From: an uncultured Prevotellaceae bacterium
Lineage (GTDB): Bacteria > Bacteroidota > Bacteroidia > Bacteroidales > Bacteroidaceae
Direction: 5' to 3'
NCBI GenBank assembly: GCA_902774925.1
Contig: CACYKE010000042.1
Span: 1 to 33,797, forward strand
Length of the DNA: 33,797 nt
Shown here: positions 7,706 through 14,751 of the stretch, one piece after another
Layout: each line of letters opens with the position of its first letter
Numbering within the stretch: position 1 is the stretch's first letter
The notes under the pieces: model-generated
What the model was told of the DNA's origin: nothing
Database searches by the model: none
The model's input: only the letters and a program-made list of their open reading frames with translations
Translations under genes and position numbers: made by a program

Positions 7706-8475
7706 AGTACTCTTATTTGAAGTGTTTCCTTGTCGAATGTGATATCGGCACGCTCGATAAATCGGCTCAGGGCACCTTGTGCAGCCAGTTCACGAGGTGT
7801 TCCCACGCTGAGCATATCGGGCTCCATCAGCCAGATGCAGTCGGCCACTTGCAGGGATAGTTCCACGTCGTGGGTAGAGAGGAAGATGGTCTTCTGTTGC
7901 TGAATGGCCAGGCGACGCAACAATTGCATCGTCTCGACCTTGCTGGGATAATCGAGGAAGGCCGTCGGTTCGTCCAGATAGATGATGGGCGTCTGTTGGG
8001 CCAGCGCCTTGGCTATCATCACCTTCTGGCGCTCTCCGTCACTCAGCGTGTGCACCATGCGTTGGCTCAGCGACTCAATACCCACCAATTGGATAGACTC
8101 GCGAACTATTGCGTGGTCTTCGTCCGTCAGCCCGCCCCAGAAGCCCGTATACGGTGAGCGTCCCAAGCCCACGAGTTCTTCTACGGACATATTCCTGACA
8201 TCAGGTTTCTCTGTCAACACCACACCGATGATGCGGCTCAGTTCCTTATCGGTAAACTCCGCGATTTCCCTACCCTCCATCTTGATGTTTCCGCCCAGTT
8301 TGGGCTGAAAGGCAGAGAGCGTTCGCAGGAGCGTCGATTTGCCTATACCGTTTTGTCCTAACAGACACGTCAGCTGGCCACTATTGATGGCAGCATTCAA
8401 CCCCTTAGCCACCACTTTTTCTTGTCCTTTGGTGGCGTAACCGATGGTCAGATTTTCTAATACGACGGTCTGCAT
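7699..8475 (-). CDS. FecE/BtuD-type ABC transporter ATP-binding protein
   Basis: A 258-residue ATPase of the iron-siderophore/cobalamin import type. Walker A GQNGIGKST (40-48), signature LSDGE (144-148), Walker B IIYLDEP (164-170) and H-loop His202 are all intact, and the length is normal. It would power a membrane permease importing a metal chelate or corrinoid. No permease or binding protein gene is adjacent: the upstream neighbour is a nuclease-fold gene (18-bp gap) and the downstream neighbour is the broken CobD-like gene. The pairing with a CobD-like gene favours corrinoid import (inference); the partner permease must be elsewhere or lost. Confidence 0.85.
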   Translation of the reverse strand: MQTVVLENLTIGYATKGQEKVVAKGLNAAINSGQLTCLLGQNGIGKSTLLRTLSAFQPKLGGNIKMEGREIAEFTDKELSRIIGVVLTEKPDVRNMSVEELVGLGRSPYTGFWGGLTDEDHAIVRESIQLVGIESLSQRMVHTLSDGERQKVMIAKALAQQTPIIYLDEPTAFLDYPSKVETMQLLRRLAIQQQKTIFLSTHDVELSLQVADCIWLMEPDMLSVGTPRELAAQGALSRFIERADITFDKETLQIRVLC

Positions 8476-8494
8476 GACTATTATCTCTTAACTT

Positions 8495-9340
8495 TTATCT
8501 ATTATCTAACAGGCTGTGGCCCAAGTCGCGCACCTTGCAGATGTTGACAATCTGGTCAATCACGTCGTTCATGATGGGAACGGGCACCAACCTGTAGTTG
8601 TCGTAATCAGCACAAAGCACCACTAGGTTCAAAGCCTTGACACGAATGCCATAATGCTCCTGAAGCATATATCGGTAGAGGTTCTGCTGGAGGCAGTAGT
8701 GATAGTACGACGTATCGGGCACACTAATGCCGTTGAGAGACATCTTGCCACCAAAACCTTCGACTATGGGACGTCCTGTGGCATCAACCACCTTACGGCT
8801 ACGCTTCCAGTCGTAAATGATGAAGTCGCCGTCAGCGTCCTTGCAAATCAGGTCGATAGTGCCGGCAATGTTCAAGGGAACATCATAGACGGGCCACTCC
8901 TGACGATAGGGACAAATCTGATAATCGTTGACGAATCGCAGGAAATGCTGGCGTTCAGGCTCAATGTTGACCTCCTCCGTCTCACCTTCGTAACAGAACT
9001 GGTAAGTAGTCTCAAACTGTCCTGTCTTGAAGTAGTTCTCCGTCTGTTCGTGCATGAAGGTGCCCACCTCGCTGGCCATACAGCCCGTACGGTTCCACTT
9101 GCGGAGCGTCTCTTCTGCCGGAATGCCGTAACGTTCCTGATGACGCAAGGCTATGTGCTGTCCGTCAAAGGGCTCGAAGAAATAACCCACAAGGCTACTG
9201 ACGGGTAACAACTGGACTTCGCCACGATAGAGATAGACGTGACCCTCGGGCAGGAAGTCGATGTGCTCGTCCTGTTCGTAGAGGCCTGCATCGGTGAATG
9301 CCTCCATCTTCTGGCGCATGGCTAACGTTCTTTCCGTCAT
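8495..9340 (-). CDS. PD-(D/E)XK nuclease superfamily protein (RecB/Cas4-like fold)
   Basis: A 281-residue protein with motifs of the RecB-type nuclease core: GTFMHEQTENYF (93-104, motif with His97), Glu148, GTIDL (Asp163), IYDWK (Asp177, Lys179), and a downstream Gln/Tyr helix HYCLQQNLYRYML. The active-site residues look complete, so DNA exonuclease or endonuclease activity is plausible. It has no helicase or Cys cluster, so it is a stand-alone domain. Its ATG overlaps the stop of the DUF3108 gene by 4 bp (ATGA). Why it sits in an envelope operon is unclear; similar stand-alone genes occur in Bacteroidales. Confidence 0.75.
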   Translation of the reverse strand: MTERTLAMRQKMEAFTDAGLYEQDEHIDFLPEGHVYLYRGEVQLLPVSSLVGYFFEPFDGQHIALRHQERYGIPAEETLRKWNRTGCMASEVGTFMHEQTENYFKTGQFETTYQFCYEGETEEVNIEPERQHFLRFVNDYQICPYRQEWPVYDVPLNIAGTIDLICKDADGDFIIYDWKRSRKVVDATGRPIVEGFGGKMSLNGISVPDTSYYHYCLQQNLYRYMLQEHYGIRVKALNLVVLCADYDNYRLVPVPIMNDVIDQIVNICKVRDLGHSLLDNR

Positions 9341-10191
9341 TTTTCTTTCGACTCCAAGGGGTTACGCAGTCCTTTAAATCCTGAGAGATAGGCCTTTGCA
9401 GAACCAAACGACAGGAACATATCAAGACGTACGGGCATGTGGTTTTTGTCGTCGGTGATGTAGAAACGGATGAGTTCGTGGTTCTTTCCGTCCTCACGCT
9501 CGATGAACGAGAAAACAAGACAACGATACTTGTCGTTGTTATTCTTCATCTTTAGCGTCGTCTTGCCCGTATATTTCAGCCACGAGTTCGACAGACTTTT
9601 GGCATCACTAATGGGCATCGGGATGTTCTCGCCCACCTTCAGTTTCGAAGCGTCGAAATTGCGGGCACGCATGAAAATACTCATCATATCGTAGATGCAG
9701 TCCTTATACTCAGCCTCTTTCCAGTGTACCTCTCCGTCAGCATCGATACGGTGCATCTTCAAATGGCAGTTGGTATTGGGATAGCTGTACCACAACTCAT
9801 CTACATAGTAGCGGTCACCTTCGCGTGCACCTTTGCGGAAATAGAGTGGCGAAATATCCATGTCGGTATAGCACAACAAGGTGTCGCGCATCATGAATAC
9901 ATTATCTAACTGGCTGTTTCCTCGTGTTACCAGACTGCTACGGAAAGCATTCTGTCCCTTGTATTTTGTCTGCACGGTAGACATGGAGGCCGTTCCCACT
10001 TTGACCCATACAAACTTCCAGTTGAAGTAGAGGTCGTAACTGAGAAACTCGCCCGTCTTAAAGGCCGTATTCTCAATGCCACATTGTGCGCTGGCACTTA
10101 AAGGCGAGAAGGCAAAGAGGCTGAAAAGCAAAGCACCCTTCACCAGCACCATTGCCGATATCTTTTTCATCATATTATTCATCTTTTCCAT
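9337..10191 (-). CDS. DUF3108 exported protein
   Basis: A 284-residue protein with a signal peptide (hydrophobic 14-32, cleavage after SASA) and a beta-rich body beginning AFKTGEFLSYDLYFNWKFVW, which with KVGTASMST is characteristic of DUF3108. Function of the family is not established; an outer-envelope or periplasmic location is expected. It starts 7 bp after the Ig-like lipoprotein and overlaps the nuclease gene by 4 bp, so all three are one transcript. Several ATG codons are present at the start (residues 1, 4, 7, 8); the first is used here. Confidence 0.8.
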   Translation of the reverse strand: MEKMNNMMKKISAMVLVKGALLFSLFAFSPLSASAQCGIENTAFKTGEFLSYDLYFNWKFVWVKVGTASMSTVQTKYKGQNAFRSSLVTRGNSQLDNVFMMRDTLLCYTDMDISPLYFRKGAREGDRYYVDELWYSYPNTNCHLKMHRIDADGEVHWKEAEYKDCIYDMMSIFMRARNFDASKLKVGENIPMPISDAKSLSNSWLKYTGKTTLKMKNNNDKYRCLVFSFIEREDGKNHELIRFYITDDKNHMPVRLDMFLSFGSAKAYLSGFKGLRNPLESKEK

Positions 10192-10198
10192 TTATAAT

Positions 10199-12151
10199 CT
10201 ATTTTACCAATTCTTTCTTCACGTATTCTATGCCCAACTGGCGAGCACGTTCTGCATTACGGTTCTGCTTCTGTTTCTTCTCCTTGGTATCCTTCTGCTT
10301 GACGAGAGCTCCAGGTTTCTGCTGGTTACGAGGTTTGCCTGTCAGATTCCATTGCTTCGTAACGTCCCATTTCGCCTTACACTCTATTTCGCCAGAATAG
10401 TAATAGACGTCCTCGGGTTGCTGGTCGTCGTCGTAGTTACCCGTATCCCACAGATCGTTGCCGTTACGGTCGACAAAGGCACGCGCATAGTAATTGCCTG
10501 GCTCAAGGTAGAAGAATGCTGCCTCACCGTCGTTGCCAGCCCTGACCTGACGCAAACTTTTGTCTTCCGTACCCAACAACTGGACAACAATTCCCGTGTC
10601 GCGCACACCGCTCAAACGGAACACCAACGAACTGAATTCGTCGAGGGATTGGGCTTGGATACCTTGCTTGATGGGATTTGATTCCAATCCATAAATATCC
10701 ACAAAGGCTGCTGAGTCAATCTCCAAACTATATTCTGTTCCTGGCTGCCATTCGGCCAACAGTTCGAAGTGTCCCATCACGGAGTCAAGCCGGATGATAT
10801 CAAAAGGCGCTCGATACCACAGGGAGTCTATCTGTGAATAAAGGTGTACGGCCGAAGTGTCGGCTTTAGCCAGTGGGGTTGGAATGTTGATAAAGACCTT
10901 ACTGATAGGATTGACGGACTTGGGGATCTCCACCCTCACCTCCAGCGGTTTGATGGGATAGATGCTGTCGTAAGGCTCTTCGCGCTTCTTTCTCTTCTCT
11001 TGTTCCTTCTGCCAAGTCTCATACTCCTTCTGACGTTCTTTCTGTCGTTTCGCATAGGACGTCTTCGCAATGACATCAAGGGTGTCCGTCTGACTGATCA
11101 ACACACCTGCGCTGTCGGTTATCAAATACTCCATCGAGAGGGTCAGCGTATCTGTATTGATGAGCGTTGTATCACGAAGCCAATAAGTAATCGTGTCTTT
11201 CTTCGCATTGTGTTCGACGACGAAAGCTGAATCTGCGTCGAAATTCAGACCTTTGATGATGGGCAGTTGCTCGTTGCCATAACTGAAGAAGAGTTTGATG
11301 CGGTCGGCATCCGTACGGTCGGGCTGTTTCAGCAGATAGCGGTCCGTTTGCTGCTCCTGAAAGGCCAGCATAACGACATCATCGGGGTAGAAATGGGTAT
11401 AGGGTACCCGCAGGATATTGTCGATGTGCAAGGTGTCGCGCCAAATAGTATCCTGACGGATATCAGGTCCTGCAGAGGGCTTATAGGTCTGGTGCGAGAA
11501 GGCTATCATCTCACTCTTCTGCGTGAATTTGAAGTCACCATCGGCATCCTGCAAGGCATAGACGCGGTATTCGCCTGGGGCAACGCCCTTGATGACGAAA
11601 TGACCAGAAGCATCAGTACGCGAGACGCGCATCAGGGGCTCCTTACGGAATACCGAGTCGGCCAGATTGTTGTACAGTCCGACGCTGATACCCTTCACGG
11701 GCTCGAGGTTTGAGGCATCAATCACGTATCCTGCCACCTCGAAGGTGTCAATCTGTTCGCCTGTCGAGAAAGTATAGGTGAAGTTACCCATGGGGTTTCC
11801 TTCGTTGTTGTCGCTGATGGCGTCACTGAAGTCAATGGTATAGGTGGTGTTGGGCTTCAACGAATCCTTCAGTTCCACCACAATCTTCTTGCCCTTGGCC
11901 TGTATTTCCGGCATCTCCAACTGTGGCGGAGAAACGATAACATTCTCTGTGGGATCTTCCAGTTTGATGAATTCGTCGAACAGGATGGTGATTTTCTGTG
12001 TCGTCACGTTGGTAGACTGGTCGGCTGGTGTCGCGCTAACGACGCGAGGAGGGTCATCGTCGTACCATCCACCGTCGGGCGAACCCATTCGAGCACAGCC
12101 AACAGCTAAGAGCAAACTGCTAAGAGTGAAAAAATATAGTAGTTTCTTCAT
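10199..12151 (-). CDS. Ig-like (Big_5/SbsA-type) domain lipoprotein
   Basis: A 650-residue lipoprotein with lipobox LLAVGC (Cys19). Residues 30-135 form an SbsA-type Ig-like domain (PPRVVSATPADQSTNV, then SDAISDNNEGNPMGNFTYTF); residues 140-205 resemble a carboxypeptidase-regulatory-like beta domain (VAGYVIDASNLEPVKGISV ... GEYRVYALQD); a charged coiled segment lies at about 375-400, and the C-terminus is Lys/Gln rich. This class accompanies GH3 and DUF3108 genes in Bacteroidetes; the precise role is unknown, envelope structural or assembly function likely (inference). Its ATG overlaps the GH3 stop by 4 bp. Confidence 0.8.
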   Translation of the reverse strand: MKKLLYFFTLSSLLLAVGCARMGSPDGGWYDDDPPRVVSATPADQSTNVTTQKITILFDEFIKLEDPTENVIVSPPQLEMPEIQAKGKKIVVELKDSLKPNTTYTIDFSDAISDNNEGNPMGNFTYTFSTGEQIDTFEVAGYVIDASNLEPVKGISVGLYNNLADSVFRKEPLMRVSRTDASGHFVIKGVAPGEYRVYALQDADGDFKFTQKSEMIAFSHQTYKPSAGPDIRQDTIWRDTLHIDNILRVPYTHFYPDDVVMLAFQEQQTDRYLLKQPDRTDADRIKLFFSYGNEQLPIIKGLNFDADSAFVVEHNAKKDTITYWLRDTTLINTDTLTLSMEYLITDSAGVLISQTDTLDVIAKTSYAKRQKERQKEYETWQKEQEKRKKREEPYDSIYPIKPLEVRVEIPKSVNPISKVFINIPTPLAKADTSAVHLYSQIDSLWYRAPFDIIRLDSVMGHFELLAEWQPGTEYSLEIDSAAFVDIYGLESNPIKQGIQAQSLDEFSSLVFRLSGVRDTGIVVQLLGTEDKSLRQVRAGNDGEAAFFYLEPGNYYARAFVDRNGNDLWDTGNYDDDQQPEDVYYYSGEIECKAKWDVTKQWNLTGKPRNQQKPGALVKQKDTKEKKQKQNRNAERARQLGIEYVKKELVK

Positions 12152-13662
12152 TGTTTATTCAGCGTCAATAATTGGTCTATATGTTCGCGACTATTGCTCA
12201 ATCGAGGCACTTTGTGCTGGCCTCCCAACTTGCCTTTCATCTTCAGCCAGTCATTGAAGAGTCCCTGCCGGGCCTCAACGATTTCCAAGTGCTGCAGGGT
12301 GATGTCCTTATAGCGTTTGGCCTCGTAATCGCTGTTCAGTTCTTGCAGGCGCTTGTCCAGCAAGTCAGCGAACTGTGCCAAGTCGTTTGGTGACTTGGAG
12401 AATTCAATGAGCCACTGGTGGCGACATTTGGCATTGGCATCCATAAAGACTGGTGCTGCCGTATATTCCAACACTTCGGCACCCGTCTGTTCGCAGGCAT
12501 AGGCAAGTCCTTGCTCGGCGTTGTCGACGATAAGTTCCTCGCCAAAGGCATTGATAAAGCTCTTGGTGCGTCCAGAGATGACGAACTTATAGGGATTCGT
12601 CGAGGTAAAGCGCACGGTATCACCTATCATGTAGCGCCACAGTCCGCACGACGTCGAGATGAGCATGGCGTAATTCTTGTCCTTCTCAACACCCCACAGC
12701 GGCACGATTGGGGCTGTTAGCTCTTGGCTATTGGCTGTTAGCTCTTGGAACTCATAAAATACCCCATAGTCCAACATCAGCAACATGGCCTTGTCCGCAG
12801 GGTCATCCTGAATGCCAAAGAATCCCTCGCTGGCATTGTACGTCTCCATATAGTGCATCTTGGGCGACGTGATGAGCTGTTCGTACTGCTTACGATAGGG
12901 TGTGAAAGCCACGCCACCATGAAAGAATACCTCCAGATTAGGCCACACCTCTTCGAGATGCTTCTTACCCGTCATTTCCATCATACAATTCAGTACAGAG
13001 AGCATCCACGAAGGTACACCACTGATGTTCGTCACGTTCTTATTCATCGCCTCACGAGCTATCCGCTCACGTTTGAGTTCGAAATCGCTGAGCAGAGCGG
13101 TTTCCTTCTTAGGTACGCGCACTAAGTTGGCCAACGGATTGATGTTCTCAATCAGAATAGCGCTGAGGTCGCCCACCAACGAATCCTTCAGATTGTAGTT
13201 GGGAGCGTGGCTGCCACCAAGGATGAGGCCTCGTCCGTCGAACATGCGCGACTGGGGGTTATTCCTCAGATACAATGCCACCACGTCACGTCCGCCAGCA
13301 TAGTGAATCTTCTGCAGACCTTCCTTGCTGACAGGAATAAACTTCGACTTATCGTTCGTTGTACCGCTCGACTTAGCATACCACTTGACGCGTCCTGGCC
13401 ACAAGACATTCTGTTCCCCATGACGCATACGGTCTATCTGGCCCTTCAACTCCTCATAGCTGTTCACTGGACATAGACGGACAAAGCTGTCGTAGTCCTT
13501 GATTGAGGCAAACCCGTGCTCACGACCGTACTCAGTGTCTTTACCACTTGCTATCAAATGGCTGAGCACAGCCCGTTGCAATTGCTCGCCCTGGGTCTGA
13601 TGTTGCTCAAGTTCTCGCATTCGCGAGGTGAAGATATATCTTGCTATACTTGTTATGCTCAT
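12148..13662 (-). CDS. GH3 auxin-responsive-promoter family acyl-adenylating enzyme
   Basis: A 504-residue protein of the GH3 family. Recognisable parts are the ATP/AMP-binding YAKSSGTTNDKSKFIPVS (about 112-129), METYNASEGFFGIQDD (about 273-288) and YRYMIGD/FVISGRTKSFINAFGEEL (about 336-375). The family ligates small molecules to amino acids through an acyl-adenylate in plants; the bacterial substrate is unknown. It is the first gene of the six-gene operon. Residues about 303-315 contain a duplicated QELTANSQELTA caused by a 21-bp repeat in the DNA (12712-12748), probably a surface loop insertion. Confidence 0.85.
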   Translation of the reverse strand: MSITSIARYIFTSRMRELEQHQTQGEQLQRAVLSHLIASGKDTEYGREHGFASIKDYDSFVRLCPVNSYEELKGQIDRMRHGEQNVLWPGRVKWYAKSSGTTNDKSKFIPVSKEGLQKIHYAGGRDVVALYLRNNPQSRMFDGRGLILGGSHAPNYNLKDSLVGDLSAILIENINPLANLVRVPKKETALLSDFELKRERIAREAMNKNVTNISGVPSWMLSVLNCMMEMTGKKHLEEVWPNLEVFFHGGVAFTPYRKQYEQLITSPKMHYMETYNASEGFFGIQDDPADKAMLLMLDYGVFYEFQELTANSQELTAPIVPLWGVEKDKNYAMLISTSCGLWRYMIGDTVRFTSTNPYKFVISGRTKSFINAFGEELIVDNAEQGLAYACEQTGAEVLEYTAAPVFMDANAKCRHQWLIEFSKSPNDLAQFADLLDKRLQELNSDYEAKRYKDITLQHLEIVEARQGLFNDWLKMKGKLGGQHKVPRLSNSREHIDQLLTLNKQ

Positions 13663-13690
13663 CGCGCTCGTATTTATTTAATACAACGTG

Positions 13691-13698
13691 CAAAGGTA
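13691..13698 (-). promoter_or_regulatory. -7 box for the GH3 operon
   Basis: TACCTTTG on the minus strand, 29 bp ahead of the GH3 start codon. No good TTTG is found at the expected -33 distance, so the promoter may be weak or activator dependent. Confidence 0.55.
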
Positions 13699-13762
13699 AA
13701 CATAATCTTTCGGACAACGGCAGATTTTACGTTTTTTTATATTATAAGGTGTGAAAAACGGA

Positions 13763-14566
13763 CTATTTAAGCACCTTATCCACGCTACCTGCGTCGAGCA
13801 AACGCCGTTCGGCCTCGTCGTAGGACAGTCCCAGCGACTCCTGAATCATGCGTGTACCGCGATCTCTGAGCTTGGCGTTGGTCAGCTTCATCTTAACCAT
13901 GCGGTTGCCTTTGACACGACCCATGCGAATCATCAGCGAAGTACTGATCATGTTGAGTACCATCTTCTGTGCCGTTCCGCTCTTCATACGACTGGAACCC
14001 GTCACAAACTCAGGTCCCACGATGGTTTCAATGGGATAGTCAGACACAGCGGCCAATGGGCTATTGGGATTACTGGTAATGCAGCCGGTCAACAGTCCCT
14101 GCTTACGGGCATTTTTCAAAGTGCCTATTACGTAAGGTGTAGTGCCTGAGGCGGCAATTCCCAATACCGTATCGTCGGCAGTGGGCAGAAACTGCTGTAA
14201 GTCTTTCCAGCCTTGTTCTTTATCGTCCTCAGCATTTTCAATGGCACTGCGCAATGCCTCGTCACCACCTGCAATGATGCCTACCACCCAATCGGGCGAG
14301 ACGCCAAACGTTGGCGGCAGTTCGCTGGCATCAAGCACGCCTAAGCGTCCGCTGGTTCCTGCTCCCACATAAAACAATCGTCCACCGCGTTTCATCCTCG
14401 GCTCAATGGCTGTGACTAGCGCCTCTATCTGTGGAAGAGCCTGACGGACGGCTTCTGCTATCCGCTGGTCCTCTTCGTTGATGTGTTGCAACAGCTCGCC
14501 TACCGACATCCGTTCCAGATGGTTGTAACGTGAAGATTGTTCCGTGATTTTCGAAAAACTACCCAT
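13763..14566 (-). CDS. murQ: N-acetylmuramic acid 6-phosphate etherase
   Basis: A 267-residue SIS-domain enzyme that cleaves the lactyl ether of MurNAc-6-P to GlcNAc-6-P and D-lactate in cytoplasmic cell-wall recycling. Motifs: ERMSVGELL at the N-terminus, FYVGAGTSGRLGVLDASELPPTFG (65-88, split here at the known active-site Glu82), AEDD (112-115, second Glu113) and GPEFVTGSSRMKSGTAQK. It is slightly shorter than the roughly 300-residue E. coli form, lacking part of the C-terminal tail, as common in Bacteroidales. Divergent from GH43, with overlapping promoters. Confidence 0.93.
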   Translation of the reverse strand: MGSFSKITEQSSRYNHLERMSVGELLQHINEEDQRIAEAVRQALPQIEALVTAIEPRMKRGGRLFYVGAGTSGRLGVLDASELPPTFGVSPDWVVGIIAGGDEALRSAIENAEDDKEQGWKDLQQFLPTADDTVLGIAASGTTPYVIGTLKNARKQGLLTGCITSNPNSPLAAVSDYPIETIVGPEFVTGSSRMKSGTAQKMVLNMISTSLMIRMGRVKGNRMVKMKLTNAKLRDRGTRMIQESLGLSYDEAERRLLDAGSVDKVLK

Positions 14567-14585
14567 TTCTCATAATTTTTGGCTG

Positions 14586-14593
14586 CAAAGGTA
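14586..14593 (-). promoter_or_regulatory. -7 box of murQ
   Basis: TACCTTTG on the minus strand, 20 bp upstream of the murQ ATG (14566). The -33 position is not a clear TTTG. Confidence 0.6.
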
Positions 14594-14614
14594 ATAAATT
14601 ATTCGAATATTTCG

Positions 14615-14622
14615 TATCTTTG
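14615..14622 (+). promoter_or_regulatory. -7 box of the GH43 transcript
   Basis: TATCTTTG on the plus strand. It places the RNA start near 14628, giving a leader of about 120 bases for the GH43 gene that contains the small ORF at 14640. It is only 21 bp from the murQ -7 box, so the two promoters overlap back to back. Confidence 0.6.
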
Positions 14623-14639
14623 CAGACAAAAAAAAGAAA

Positions 14640-14738
14640 ATGAAAAAACTATCGCTATTCATTGGGGTCGTTTTGGCCGCCAGAGGAACGGTACAAATAT
14701 CGGCCATTCCATCCGCATCATTAACGGTAAAAAAGTAA
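14640..14738 (+). other. 32-codon ORF in the GH43 leader, probably a collapsed exported-protein gene
   Basis: ATG at 14640 gives MKKLSLFIGVVLAARGTVQ and then ISAIPSASLTVKK before TAA. The first 14 residues look like an export signal. In the +2 frame the last 57 bases read GTNIGHSIRIINGKKVIK and then stop, very like the C-terminal tails of Prevotella secreted proteins (the GH43 protein downstream ends GIYIINGKKAIIQ). The stretch thus looks like the two ends of a secreted-protein gene fused out of frame after loss of the middle. Alternatives: a real leader peptide, or chance. Confidence 0.4.
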
Positions 14739-14751
14739 TAAAGTAATCGAT

